Below are positions 24,893 through 33,418 of a stretch of DNA of 64,000 nt, one piece after another. Made by a program: the position numbers and the translations under genes. Source of the DNA: Saprospiraceae bacterium (GTDB lineage Bacteria; Bacteroidota; Bacteroidia; Chitinophagales; Saprospiraceae); contig JAHDCU010000001.1 of the NCBI GenBank assembly GCA_020629715.1, forward strand, positions 496,001 to 560,000. Reading direction: 5' to 3'. Numbering within the stretch: the first letter of the stretch is position 1; each line of letters opens with the position of its first letter. The notes beneath the pieces are model-generated. The model saw nothing but the letters and a program-made list of their open reading frames with translations, was not told the DNA's origin and did no database searches.

Positions 24893-25345
24893 ATGACACG
24901 ATTGTTAATTATCATACTATCCTTGACTATTGCCTTCACAGCTGCTGCTCAAACTAAGCAAGCTCCAGAAGAAAATATGTGGAAGACCCTCTCTAAGATC
25001 ACTTACAAAAAGGAATTTGATGAGATCATGGGCTTTAAAATAGATAAGCCCGTCTTTAGTGATCGAGTGAAAAAATTCGATGGAGAGTATATCACTATTT
25101 CAGGCTATATCATCCCTGTAGAAGGCTACAAGTCGCATAAAGAATTCATCTTCTCTGCATTCCCTTACAATATGTGCTTCTTCTGTGGTGGTGCAGGACC
25201 AGAAACTGTTATGGAAGTCATGGCTGCGGAACCTGTGAAATTTACGGCTGAGGCGGTTAAGTTAAAAGGTAAACTTCAGCTCAATCCTGATGATATCAAC
25301 AGGCTCATGTATATCATGACGGATGCCGTTTTAGTCAAGGAGTAG
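24893..25345 (+). CDS. Exported protein with CFFCGGAGPET motif, second of a tandem pair
   Basis: The 150-residue product has a signal peptide (about residues 1-20, ending TAAAQ) and the same core as its upstream neighbour: GYIIPVEGYKSHKEFIFSAFPYNMCFFCGGAGPETVMEV (C95 and C98) followed by VKLKGKLQLN. Only about two fifths of residues agree between the two outside the motif, so the duplication is old and both copies are kept. The role is unknown; it may bind a metal in the periplasm. Confidence 0.75.
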   Translation: MTRLLIIILSLTIAFTAAAQTKQAPEENMWKTLSKITYKKEFDEIMGFKIDKPVFSDRVKKFDGEYITISGYIIPVEGYKSHKEFIFSAFPYNMCFFCGGAGPETVMEVMAAEPVKFTAEAVKLKGKLQLNPDDINRLMYIMTDAVLVKE

Positions 25346-25353
25346 TATTTTCC

Positions 25354-25381
25354 TAGATGTCAGATGTTAGATGTTAGATGT
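25354..25381. repeat. Heptamer tandem repeat TAGATGT x4
   Basis: Four copies of TAGATGT (the second reads CAGATGT) start 9 bases after the stop of the upstream gene. Similar heptamer runs lie at the ends of other genes in this window (42532, 50879). Confidence 0.8.
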
Positions 25382-25442
25382 TAGCATCGCTAATTCAAGT
25401 ATTTTATACAAGAGTTTGATGAACATTTTTCAATCCACTTGC

Positions 25443-25530
25443 ACCATGAAACCATGAAACCATGAAACCATGAAACCATGAAACCATGAAACCATGAATC
25501 CATGAAACCATGAAACCATGAAACCATGAA
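25443..25530. repeat. Octamer tandem repeat ACCATGAA x11
   Basis: Eleven head-to-tail copies of ACCATGAA occupy 88 bases between two convergent genes; only the eighth copy differs (TCCATGAA). There is no spacer between units, so it is a simple satellite and not a CRISPR. The near-perfect identity suggests recent slippage. It ends 20 bases before the stop of the minus-strand gene. Confidence 0.9.
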
Positions 25531-25549
25531 ACTTTCAACTAGCACTATA

Positions 25550-26713
25550 CTACTTCTCTGCCTTAATCTTCTCGATTAGCTTTTCTGTTTCACTTGTATC
25601 GTCTCCGTTTTCGATTCCAAGATCTATGGCTCTCTTGGCAAAAGCAGTTGCATTGTACAAATCATCATTCTTGTAATATAGCCAGGCAGCCGTATCGTTG
25701 TTATACGCATTGCTTTCTATGCTAATAGATTGTAGCGCCCATCCTATGGCTTTTTCTACCTCTTCCTCTATCACAGAATTTTCAAAGATATACCAAGCCG
25801 CACTATTTGAAAATGACCAACTGTCTTGTGGCTTAGTGGTGAAATAATTATCAGCTAATCTCGTAAACTCAGCATTGGATACATCTATGCTACCATTCAT
25901 CATTCTTTCTAGAAGGGATACAGTGTATTTATCTTCCCATGTCTTGGGAAAGTAGCTTTTGTATGCTTCTCTTAGATCTTTGGGGCTCGCATCGTCTGGA
26001 AGAGATCTATTGATAGCCCACTCTATTTTAGAATCTATCTTATCTGCTCCCAACTGAGTCCTAAATAGTTCAGCATTTTCGTGCATATGCTTAAAAAGGT
26101 GGTTGGATACATCGGCTCCACTATGGGTAAAGATGTATTCCATATTTTCTGCAGTATTCCAATCATCTTGAGTTTTCAAATATTGGTTTACCACTTCTTG
26201 CTTTTCTAAAGCGGCTTCAGCCAGTATTTCGGTATACTTTCTTAAGAACTCTGCACCACGTTCACCAGCTTCATGCTTTTGCTTTTGAGTAAGGTATTGG
26301 GTTTCAGGATTTAGAGCATTTTCTCCGAGCTGGATAAATTGCCCGATTGATCTTGATCCAAGTGCCAGATGAACAACTTCACCCTCGGCATTGAGAAATA
26401 GCAGCGTCGGATAAGCGTTGACCTTATATTTTTCACCAAAATCAATTCCCTCTCCTTTTTCCATATCTAGCTTTACATTGATAAATTGCTGGTTGTAGTA
26501 GGCCGCAGCAGACTCATCAGTAAATACATTTTTGGCCATCCACTTACATGGACCACACCACGTCGTATAAGCATCAATAAATATGAGCTTATCTTGGGTC
26601 TTAGCTTTTGCAAAAACACTTGCCAAGTCACCTTTTTCAAATGCAATAGTAGACTGCGCATTAATGATCGTGAAAGATAATAATGCTACAAAAAGAAGTA
26701 GTACTTGTTTCAT
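25550..26713 (-). CDS. Periplasmic thioredoxin-fold protein with helical C-terminal domain
   Basis: The 387-residue protein has a signal peptide (about 1-20), a thioredoxin domain with TTWCGPCKWM (C53 and C56) and the cis-proline region NAYPTLLFL, then about 230 residues of helical, TPR-like sequence. It probably reduces or transfers disulfides in the periplasm. It follows the lipoprotein thioredoxin gene by five bases on the same strand, so the two form an operon. The substrate is unknown. Confidence 0.88.
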   Translation of the reverse strand: MKQVLLLFVALLSFTIINAQSTIAFEKGDLASVFAKAKTQDKLIFIDAYTTWCGPCKWMAKNVFTDESAAAYYNQQFINVKLDMEKGEGIDFGEKYKVNAYPTLLFLNAEGEVVHLALGSRSIGQFIQLGENALNPETQYLTQKQKHEAGERGAEFLRKYTEILAEAALEKQEVVNQYLKTQDDWNTAENMEYIFTHSGADVSNHLFKHMHENAELFRTQLGADKIDSKIEWAINRSLPDDASPKDLREAYKSYFPKTWEDKYTVSLLERMMNGSIDVSNAEFTRLADNYFTTKPQDSWSFSNSAAWYIFENSVIEEEVEKAIGWALQSISIESNAYNNDTAAWLYYKNDDLYNATAFAKRAIDLGIENGDDTSETEKLIEKIKAEK

Positions 26714-26718
26714 TTGGT

Positions 26719-27207
26719 TTAGGATTTGAGATTTTCTATCTCTTCGATTAGTTGATCTGGTTTTTTATACCCAGGCGAGGCTTTTACCACATTCAGATCT
26801 TTATCGAGATATACTATAGTTGGATAGCCTAATCTACCATTTAGCATTTCTGCAGCGAGTTCATTGGCTCCACGTCTTCCATTTTTGACGAAATTGTAAG
26901 TCTTACCTCTATATTCGATAGGCTCTTTCTGTTCTGCGTTGAATTTTACGACATAGTACTTATCCTTTAAATACTCTTTTACTTTATCGTTTTGAAAAGT
27001 ATTCTTATCCATTCGTTTGCACCATCCACACCAGTCTGTATACACGTCCACGAGCACTGGTTTTTTATTTGCGGTTGGAATCGTCTCTAGCTCTTCGATT
27101 TTCAACCAATTTAGATTGCCCTCTGCATCCACAGTCGTAGGTCCTTCAGCAGTACCACATGAAGTGAAGAGGATTGCCATAGCAACGACAGAAAATAAAT
27201 ATTTCAT
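26719..27207 (-). CDS. Thioredoxin-fold lipoprotein
   Basis: The 162-residue protein has a lipoprotein signal (MKYLFSVVAMAILFTSC, lipid-modified C17) and a thioredoxin domain with TDWCGWCKRMD (C60 and C63) and a GYPTIVYLD segment. The WCGWCK motif is that of DsbD-gamma/SoxW-like proteins. It is the first gene of the pair with 25550-26713 and is anchored to the membrane, suggesting a local disulfide relay. Confidence 0.88.
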   Translation of the reverse strand: MKYLFSVVAMAILFTSCGTAEGPTTVDAEGNLNWLKIEELETIPTANKKPVLVDVYTDWCGWCKRMDKNTFQNDKVKEYLKDKYYVVKFNAEQKEPIEYRGKTYNFVKNGRRGANELAAEMLNGRLGYPTIVYLDKDLNVVKASPGYKKPDQLIEEIENLKS

Positions 27208-27323
27208 CTGAGTATTAATTTTAATACAAAGATAAACTCATTTAGGCTAAGGATCTAAGCCTAGATGAAATAATCACATTTTCCTAACGTTTGGATGACA
27301 CAAAAAAGCAACCCAAATATATA

Positions 27324-28718
27324 TTACTGATGTATTGAAAGTGCTAATTCTCTCTGTAAGTCTGATACGGTGTCTTTGAAAAGCGGATCTACATCCATCA
27401 TATTTTGTACGGTCTGTACAGAATATATAACGGTACTATGATCGCGACCACCAAAAGCAGAACCGATTACCTTCAAAGAACTACCTGTATGCTCTTTCGC
27501 AAGAAACATCGATAATTGTCGAGCGACAACTACTTCACGCTTACGAGTCTTACCAGTAATCTTATCAAGGGATATGTTGTAATGATCAGCGACCTTTTGA
27601 GTAATAAACTCTATCGATAACTCCTTATTAACCTTTGTCACAAACTGCTCAATGACTTCTTTAGCTAGATCAACATCGATCTCTTTTTCATTGAGTGTAG
27701 ATTGAGCTATTAGAGATATCAAAACACCTTCTAATTCACGGATATTATTCTTGATATTGAAGCAGACGAACTCTTTGACATCCATAGGGATTTCGATGTT
27801 TTCTTCCTCAATTTTCTTTTCAAGAATCGCCATACGTGTTTCAAAGTCAGGCGCTTGTATATCCGCCGATAATCCCCATTTAAATCTTGAAATAAGTCTA
27901 TCCTCAACATCCTTAAGATCCTTAGGAGCACGATCTGAAGTCATGATGATCTGCTTACCTGCCTGATGTAAAGCATTGAAAATATTAAAGAATATTTCTT
28001 GAGTCTTAGGTCTCTTGGCTAAAAAATGAATATCATCAACAATCAATACATCTATGAACTGGTAAAAATTCATAAAATCATTGATCGCATTATTTTTGAT
28101 GGATTGAACTACCTGATTGGTAAATCTCTCCATGGTGACATACAATACTTTCTTATCTGCAAATCTTGATCTCACCTCATTACCAATAGCTTGTGCTAGG
28201 TGAGTTTTACCCAAACCAACATCACCATATATGACCAGTGGATTAAATGCCGTACCTCCAGGATTAGCAGCGATAGCTTGACCCGCACTAGCGGCTAGCT
28301 TATTAGCATCGCCAACTACAAAGCGATCAAAACTATAAAGCTCATTGAGCTGGGGGTCAATTTCCAGTTTTTTAATACCTGGTATTACAAATGGATTTTT
28401 AATCTGCTCAGAAGAAAAATCACCAGGCTCTGAAGATGGAGCATTTTTACCAATCTTACGATGGTTATCCACTAATATTTGGTACTCCAATCTACCGCCG
28501 GAGCCCAGCTCTGTATGTATTGCTTTTTTGAGAACATCAACATAATGCTCTTCCAACCACTCGTAAAAAAACTTGTTGGGAACTTGGATAGTGAGTATAT
28601 CATTATCGTTGCGAATGGCTTTGATAGGTTCAAACCAAGTTTTGAAACTTTGAGGATTGACATTCTTCTTAATGACGCTCAAACAATTGTTCCAAACTTG
28701 TGTATGTTCCTTTATCAT
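27324..28718 (-). CDS. dnaA: Chromosomal replication initiator DnaA
   Basis: The 464-residue protein has an N-terminal domain I, a linker (about 85-115), the AAA+ core with Walker A GDVGLGKT (165-172), Walker B LIVDDIHFL (225-233), and the C-terminal DnaA-box-binding domain with GGRDHSTV (423-430). Length is normal. It binds DnaA boxes and opens the origin. There is no dnaN or recF next to it, as is common in Bacteroidota, and I saw no cluster of DnaA boxes nearby. Confidence 0.98.
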   Translation of the reverse strand: MIKEHTQVWNNCLSVIKKNVNPQSFKTWFEPIKAIRNDNDILTIQVPNKFFYEWLEEHYVDVLKKAIHTELGSGGRLEYQILVDNHRKIGKNAPSSEPGDFSSEQIKNPFVIPGIKKLEIDPQLNELYSFDRFVVGDANKLAASAGQAIAANPGGTAFNPLVIYGDVGLGKTHLAQAIGNEVRSRFADKKVLYVTMERFTNQVVQSIKNNAINDFMNFYQFIDVLIVDDIHFLAKRPKTQEIFFNIFNALHQAGKQIIMTSDRAPKDLKDVEDRLISRFKWGLSADIQAPDFETRMAILEKKIEEENIEIPMDVKEFVCFNIKNNIRELEGVLISLIAQSTLNEKEIDVDLAKEVIEQFVTKVNKELSIEFITQKVADHYNISLDKITGKTRKREVVVARQLSMFLAKEHTGSSLKVIGSAFGGRDHSTVIYSVQTVQNMMDVDPLFKDTVSDLQRELALSIHQ

Positions 28719-29033
28719 GCTATTCTCGATTGTTCAATTCACCTAATACCATTTCACCCTACCCGAGGGTAAATTCTAAAAACAAATCAGTCTATCGGGA
28801 AATCTGAGATTGGTTGGGATTATAGATTTCTCTTGTTACGTCAAAAGTGACAAAAAATATTCAAACTGAGATACTGTTGAGGAAAGTATTTTATATTTTT
28901 TTTTAGAAAGCTAATAAATTGATAATCAATTACATATACCGATTAATATTGCTGCATAATACTTTGAAATTCTGCACTTTACACCTAAAGACTTTAACCT
29001 ATTTATATAGAATTCATTTTCAGTTTACTGTTA
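28719..29033. other. AT-rich gap upstream of dnaA, no clear gene or origin
   Basis: This 315-base gap upstream of dnaA on the minus strand contains a short inverted repeat TACCC-GA-GGGTA (about 28764-28775) and several A/T runs. I found no TTATCCACA-like box cluster, no ORF with support and no terminator for the upstream gene. The dnaA promoter should lie here. Confidence 0.4.
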
Positions 29034-29948
29034 TCAAACCTTCAAGTTTCTACAACTCAAACATGATTTTCGTTTTGTCTTTTCAATCAAAATATCAACC
29101 TTCCCTAAAAGTATCCCTCCCCATCCCGCTTGATTAATCATTACTGCTTCCCCAAGCTTGTTCTTACGAAAATCAGGATTACTCATGAATGTATGTGTAT
29201 GTCCACCAAGTATTATATCGATATTTTCAGTCATTTCAGCAAAACTGACATCATCTATCCGATGACCGCTAGAGTATTGATATCCAAGATGAGAAAGACA
29301 GACTACTACATCACATGCCAAATCTTGCTTGAGCATTTTAGCAGTATTATCGGCTATGTTAATAGGGTCTTGATATTTCGTCTTTCCGTATAAATCTGCG
29401 GGTACTAGCCCTTGCAGCTCTATACCTACTCCAAATACACCAATTTTTACACCTTTTTTATGGTATATTTTATAATCAAAAGTATTTCCTTCAAGTATTG
29501 TATCGCGAAAATCATAATTTGAGGTAACGATATCAAAGGAAGCATGCGGGAGCTGTTTATGCAACCCACTCAGACCGCCATCAAAATCGTGATTCCCTAA
29601 GGTCACAGCATCATAACCCATTTTGGACATTAATTTGAACTCCAACTCTCCGCCGTAATAATTGAAGTAGGGAGTCCCTTGAAAAATATCACCTGAGTCC
29701 AATAAAAGTATTTCTCCTTCTTCCTGTCGTATTTTTTCAATCAGAGCCGCTCTTCGAGACATTCCTCCTTTGCCAGCGTTTCGACCACCATCCATTGGGA
29801 AGGGCTCTATCCTACTATGCATATCGTTAGTATGCACTATAGATAGATGTATAAATTCTGGCTGAACTGCTAGATTAGCCATGACTGGACTTACAGCAAA
29901 GGCTAACCCAGCCGCCGTACTATGTTTTAAAAATCTACGCCTATTCAT
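29034..29948 (-). CDS. 5'-nucleotidase, N-terminal metallophosphatase half (Tat-exported)
   Basis: The 304-residue protein has a twin-arginine signal (MNRRRFLKHSTAAGLAFA) and the metallophosphatase ligands of the UshA family: HTNDMHSR, DSGDIFQG, LGNHDFDGG, SHLGYQYSSG and GGHTHTF. It hydrolyses nucleotides or similar phosphoesters in the periplasm. The C-terminal nucleotide-binding domain is a separate protein encoded directly upstream (30690-29941, eight-base overlap), so the enzyme is split in two. Confidence 0.9.
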   Translation of the reverse strand: MNRRRFLKHSTAAGLAFAVSPVMANLAVQPEFIHLSIVHTNDMHSRIEPFPMDGGRNAGKGGMSRRAALIEKIRQEEGEILLLDSGDIFQGTPYFNYYGGELEFKLMSKMGYDAVTLGNHDFDGGLSGLHKQLPHASFDIVTSNYDFRDTILEGNTFDYKIYHKKGVKIGVFGVGIELQGLVPADLYGKTKYQDPINIADNTAKMLKQDLACDVVVCLSHLGYQYSSGHRIDDVSFAEMTENIDIILGGHTHTFMSNPDFRKNKLGEAVMINQAGWGGILLGKVDILIEKTKRKSCLSCRNLKV

Positions 29949-30690
29949 ATACTATTCTATCTTGGGGTGATACTTCAATAAGTTTTCCTTTTGTCGTCAG
30001 GTCTTTAAGCTCGTTTATAAAAACATCTCTCAACAAGACCTTGGAATCTTCTCGCTTCGCTTCTGATAAAAAATCACATCGATCACCACCATTTGCAACA
30101 TAATCGGTAATCAAAAAAGTATATCGAGCATTTTCATCTATAACGTTGCCGTCTAGATAGGCCAAAGTATCTTGATCGCTCACCCTGATAAGTAAATGTT
30201 CTGATATAGGCCAACCTCCGTAGTTTACAATTCTCTTTACTAATCTATTGACAATGGCACCTGTACTGTTCAACTTAGCAACTTTATTTTCAAAAGGCAT
30301 TAGTTCGTATATATTACGTCTAGTCACATCGCCTTTGGGTAAATTAGGTATCCGTATACCTCCATAATTCAGTACCGTAAAATCTATATTATCATCAAAT
30401 AATACAGTTGCTTGGTTGTATAGGGCATCTACCATCCAATTACCAAGAGATCCATTGGGTTTTGACTTATATAACATCGTAGCATTACTTCCTAAAACCT
30501 GATCCATCTCTCGATCTAGGGAGGCTTTATATGGAGCGATAATACTGTCATACTCTGCAATTCCCTCATTGAGCCATGGATTTATCTCATAGTTATGCGG
30601 ATGTATATTGGCCACGAAACTATTAGTCTTGCAAGCGATCAACAATGTGACAATACTTGCGAAAGTAATAATGGTTAGCTTATTTCTCAT
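29941..30690 (-). CDS. 5'-nucleotidase C-terminal domain lipoprotein
   Basis: The 249-residue lipoprotein (signal ending LLIAC, C20) carries the 5'-nucleotidase C-terminal domain: NPWL...EYDSIIAPYKASLDREMDQVLG, SLGNWMVDAL, LNYGGIRIPNLPKGDVTRRNIYELMPFENKV and TFLITDYVANGGD. This domain shapes the substrate pocket. It is followed by the metallophosphatase half in the same operon (eight-base overlap), and the two products likely work together at the membrane. Confidence 0.9.
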   Translation of the reverse strand: MRNKLTIITFASIVTLLIACKTNSFVANIHPHNYEINPWLNEGIAEYDSIIAPYKASLDREMDQVLGSNATMLYKSKPNGSLGNWMVDALYNQATVLFDDNIDFTVLNYGGIRIPNLPKGDVTRRNIYELMPFENKVAKLNSTGAIVNRLVKRIVNYGGWPISEHLLIRVSDQDTLAYLDGNVIDENARYTFLITDYVANGGDRCDFLSEAKREDSKVLLRDVFINELKDLTTKGKLIEVSPQDRIVYE

Positions 30691-30694
30691 AGTA

Positions 30695-31231
30695 TTAAAA
30701 TAGTAAGGATACTTCTTTTCTAATTGCTGCTTTTGCTTGCTCTATAGGGTTTATATCCAGTTCTCTTTCTGCCAATGCCAACTGCTGAACAAACTTATTT
30801 GCTGGTTCGCTAGCAGGTAAAGTAGATCCTGCATTTGCTATAAGGTTTAGATTTTCATTTTTTGAAAGCTGAATGATCTTCCACAGAGGTTCCGATACAT
30901 ATATCTGCTGAGAGACATTATGATGATATTCTTGCTCAATGGCTATCATCATGGCACTTCTCATAGACCCAACGGTCATCTCAGGTGTAATCAATCGATT
31001 TGCCAGTGGCATAATAGAAATTCGTTCTATAAATAGGCTTAGCCGCTCATAAGCTTGCAACTTTAGGGGTAAGGTTTCTGATCTAATATCCTTGTTGAGT
31101 TTCATCGACTCTAAATTGATCTGAGCATTGAGGTATTTCTTAAAAAGATGATATACCGTAAAAAACACCACCAAACCAGGTATCGTAAATTTTAGAATAT
31201 CCAGTATCACCATTACAATTTCTCCAGCCAT
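30695..31231 (-). CDS. Membrane-anchored hypothetical protein (DUF7935-like)
   Basis: The 178-residue protein has one N-terminal membrane helix (residues 8-28) and a helical cytoplasmic part (LPLKLQAYERLSLFIERISIMPLANRL). I believe similar proteins are conserved in Bacteroidota but their function is unknown to me. It is the first gene of an operon with the split 5'-nucleotidase (four bases between). Confidence 0.7.
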   Translation of the reverse strand: MAGEIVMVILDILKFTIPGLVVFFTVYHLFKKYLNAQINLESMKLNKDIRSETLPLKLQAYERLSLFIERISIMPLANRLITPEMTVGSMRSAMMIAIEQEYHHNVSQQIYVSEPLWKIIQLSKNENLNLIANAGSTLPASEPANKFVQQLALAERELDINPIEQAKAAIRKEVSLLF

Positions 31232-31323
31232 CTGTTTATTATTTTTAGATCAAAAGAACTTCAAATGACTAAGTTATGTTAATCATCATACTTAGTGTTA
31301 CTATTTTTATAGGATCAATTAAT

Positions 31324-31331
31324 TATTTTTG
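31324..31331 (+). promoter_or_regulatory. -7 promoter box of the iscA-like gene
   Basis: TATTTTTG fits TAnnTTTG exactly, with C following, and lies 18 bases before the ATG. A TTA at 31298-31300 is at about the right place for -33 but is weak. Confidence 0.45.
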
Positions 31332-31349
31332 CAGTATAAAGAAAAGATC

Positions 31350-31703
31350 ATGAGCGATACATCAACCACAGCAGTAGCACCTATTACTCTCACAGAAGGT
31401 GCAGTGACTCAACTCAAGAGAATACGAGAAGAGCAAAATGTACCCGCTGAGTACGGTCTACGTGTAGGTGTAAAAGGAGGTGGATGTAGTGGATTTACTT
31501 ATATCTTGGGCTTTGATGAGACCAAAGAGCAAGATCAGGTCAGTGAAGTATCAGGTATGAAAGTGATTATGGAAAAGGCCCATGCCTTATACTTGCTTGG
31601 GATGGAAATAGACTGGGTAGAAGGCCTCAACAATAGAGGTTTTGCCTTTAACAACCCTAATGCATCTGATACCTGTGGATGCGGAACTTCTTTTTCAGCA
31701 TAG
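31350..31703 (+). CDS. Iron-sulfur cluster carrier, IscA/ErpA family
   Basis: I use the ATG at 31350 (MSDTSTTAVAPITL); the TTG at 31329 falls within the promoter. The 117-residue protein carries the three cluster-binding cysteines, C46 in GGGCSGFTY and C109 and C111 in DTCGCGTSF, typical of A-type carriers that deliver Fe-S clusters to target proteins. The gene converges on the interrupted FKBP gene, two bases apart. Confidence 0.93.
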   Translation: MSDTSTTAVAPITLTEGAVTQLKRIREEQNVPAEYGLRVGVKGGGCSGFTYILGFDETKEQDQVSEVSGMKVIMEKAHALYLLGMEIDWVEGLNNRGFAFNNPNASDTCGCGTSFSA

Positions 31704-31705
31704 CA

Positions 31706-32266
31706 CTATAATACCTCTATTTCAAATTTTAGTGGTGTATTAGGCGGTACAAATCCTGGAAATCCACGGTCTGCATATGCAAGTCGAGATGGTGTTATCA
31801 ATATAGCTTTATCTCCCTTTTTCATTTTTTTAAGAAGATGATTCCATGCATGGATCATCTGTCCTACTTTAAAAGATATCGGCTCACCACGATCACGACT
31901 ACTATCAAATACTTGACCGTCTAAAAATGTTCCTTCATAATGAGCCTCTACTCGACTTTGGTGCTTTAGCAATTCTGCTTCAGAGCCTGTAGGAAAAGAT
32001 TGTATGCTATAAAAGTAGCCTAGCTCATCACGGTCAAGAATCAAATCATGCTCGATGATATAATCTATGATTGCATTAGATTCTATCTGCTCTTGAGTCG
32101 TAGGATCGGCATGATAAAAAGCATAAAGCCTCTGTATATATGAGTCATTAAGTTCTTATCTTATAGTATTACCTTGAACTTTTACATCTGTCCGTTTGCC
32201 GTTATTACAGCCAATTAATAGGAACCAAAATACCGAAGAAATCGTAATAAGCTTGATATTCATCAT
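31706..32266 (-). pseudogene. FKBP-type peptidyl-prolyl isomerase lipoprotein, interrupted by one in-frame stop
   Basis: From the ATG at 32266 the minus strand reads a lipoprotein signal (MMNIKLITISSVFWFLLIGC, C20) and continues to residue 36, where a TAA (32158-32156) stops it. In the same frame the protein carries on (ELNDSYIQRLYAFYHAD) into a complete FKBP domain (VEAHYEGTFLDGQVFDSS...FPGFVPPNTPLKFEIEVL) ending at 31706. No frameshift is needed: one base change (for example AAA or GAA to TAA) explains it. Either the gene is dead, or the stop is read through, or it is a sequencing error. A cytosolic fragment from the TTG at 32044 would lose the export signal. Confidence 0.75.
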
Positions 32267-32285
32267 AAAGTATGTTACGTTAACT

Positions 32286-32606
32286 ATGGCAAAAGTAGGT
32301 TTTACAGAATTAATCAACGGAGAACAACCGATTTTGATCGACTTCTTCGCTACATGGTGCGGACCATGTAAAATGCTAGCACCGATCTTAAAAGAAGTGA
32401 AAGCTGATCTAGGAGTACAAGTGAGAGTGATTAAGATCGATGTCGATAAAAATGAAAAACTTGTAAAACAGTTAGGTATAATGAGTATGCCAACGTTACA
32501 GCTCTATCAAAATGGAGAACTTCTCTGGGAAACGATGGGAGTACAAACCAAGCAAGCTATCGTCTCGCATGTACTTGATAAAATCAAGAGTCCTGCAGCA
32601 CATTAA
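32286..32606 (+). CDS. trxA: Thioredoxin
   Basis: I start at the ATG at 32286 (MAKVGFTELI); the longer frame upstream overlaps the FKBP gene and is not protein-like. The 106-residue protein has FATWCGPCKM (C25 and C28) and the cis-proline loop MSMPTLQLYQNGE. It reduces cytoplasmic disulfides. It is divergent from the FKBP gene, with start codons 19 bases apart, so the promoters must overlap the FKBP coding start. Confidence 0.95.
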   Translation: MAKVGFTELINGEQPILIDFFATWCGPCKMLAPILKEVKADLGVQVRVIKIDVDKNEKLVKQLGIMSMPTLQLYQNGELLWETMGVQTKQAIVSHVLDKIKSPAAH

Positions 32607-33015
32607 TCCAATCTTTTTTTGTCTGTTTGAAAACTCCCTCTATTTCGGCGAAGACTGATTGATCTTGAATCAGTTGACAATCTACTTTAATGTATGGCTG
32701 GTCAATCGATATGACCTGAGCTGATGCTTTAACCATTTTTTCAGCATCAGTAGAATGTAAAAATGATATATGGCTATTCTTCGTCACCGCTAGTTTACCC
32801 AATGTGTTGGCACAGAAAGCCATGATACTATCTGCAAATGAAAATAAAACACCACCATGCACAATATTGAAGCCATTAGTCATTTCCTCAGAAGGAATAA
32901 AATATGCATTAATCTGTCCTTCCGATATATGATCTATACGTATTCCTAACCATTGACTATAGGCATCACCAGCTAACATGCCGTCTAATACTATTCTTTC
33001 CGCTAGGGTATTCAT
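32584..33015 (-). CDS. PaaI-family hotdog thioesterase
   Basis: The 143-residue protein has the hotdog signature NIVHGGVLFSFADSIMAFCANT, where HGG and the aspartate of FAD align with PaaI active-site positions, and the SHISFLH strand. It likely hydrolyses acyl-CoA thioesters; the substrate is unknown. Its 3' end overlaps the convergent trxA end by 23 bases. Confidence 0.88.
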   Translation of the reverse strand: MNTLAERIVLDGMLAGDAYSQWLGIRIDHISEGQINAYFIPSEEMTNGFNIVHGGVLFSFADSIMAFCANTLGKLAVTKNSHISFLHSTDAEKMVKASAQVISIDQPYIKVDCQLIQDQSVFAEIEGVFKQTKKDWINVLQDS

Positions 33016-33085
33016 CGTTTGGTAAACTAAAAAAGGTCTATAAGTTAGACTTACAGACCTTTATAAAATTGACTATTGTATCGTA

Positions 33086-33340
33086 CTAGGCTAACTTCGC
33101 TACGTGATTAGTTAGCTTACTTTTCAAGTTTGATGCTTTGTTAGAATGCCAAGTATTTCTCTTCGCTAATCTATCAATCATAGAAATTACTTTAGGCAAA
33201 AATGATTGCGCTTCTTTACTATCCGTCATTGCTCTTAGCTTGGCAATTGCCGTACGAGCTGACTTTTTATAATATCTATTTCTTAGACGAATAACTGCGT
33301 CTTGTCTGATTCTTTTTTGAGCTGATTTATGATTTGCCAT
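33086..33340 (-). CDS. rpsT: 30S ribosomal protein S20
   Basis: The 84-residue basic protein starts MANHKSAQKRIRQDAVIRLRNRYYKK and is helical throughout, as S20 is. It binds the 5' domain of 16S rRNA. It has a consensus promoter just upstream. Confidence 0.97.
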   Translation of the reverse strand: MANHKSAQKRIRQDAVIRLRNRYYKKSARTAIAKLRAMTDSKEAQSFLPKVISMIDRLAKRNTWHSNKASNLKSKLTNHVAKLA

Positions 33341-33366
33341 AATCTTTCTTTTTTCTAATCGGAGTG

Positions 33367-33399
33367 CAAAAGTAAACGAAATATTTTGAAAATACTCAA
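33367..33399 (-). promoter_or_regulatory. Bacteroidota-type promoter of rpsT
   Basis: On the minus strand TTGA (TTG at 33399-33397) and TACTTTTG (33374-33367) are separated by 22 bases, followed by C. Both match the -33 TTG and -7 TAnnTTTG consensus. This is the clearest promoter in the window. Confidence 0.7.
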
Positions 33400-33418
33400 G
33401 ACTAAATAAAAAATACTT

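Noticed and set aside
25443-25530. CRISPR array
   Set aside because: The 8-base units are head to tail with no spacers, and no cas gene is in the window.
28719-29033. Replication origin next to dnaA
   Set aside because: No cluster of DnaA boxes or unwinding element was found; the gap is AT-rich but otherwise plain, and dnaA is not always near the origin in Bacteroidota.
31706-32044. A short intact cytosolic FKBP starting at TTG 32044
   Set aside because: The same frame upstream encodes more FKBP-type sequence and, past one stop, a lipoprotein signal, so the short form is more likely a remnant of the interrupted gene.
32196-32285. N-terminal extension of thioredoxin
   Set aside because: It overlaps the divergent FKBP coding start and does not resemble a signal peptide or a thioredoxin; the ATG at 32286 is standard.
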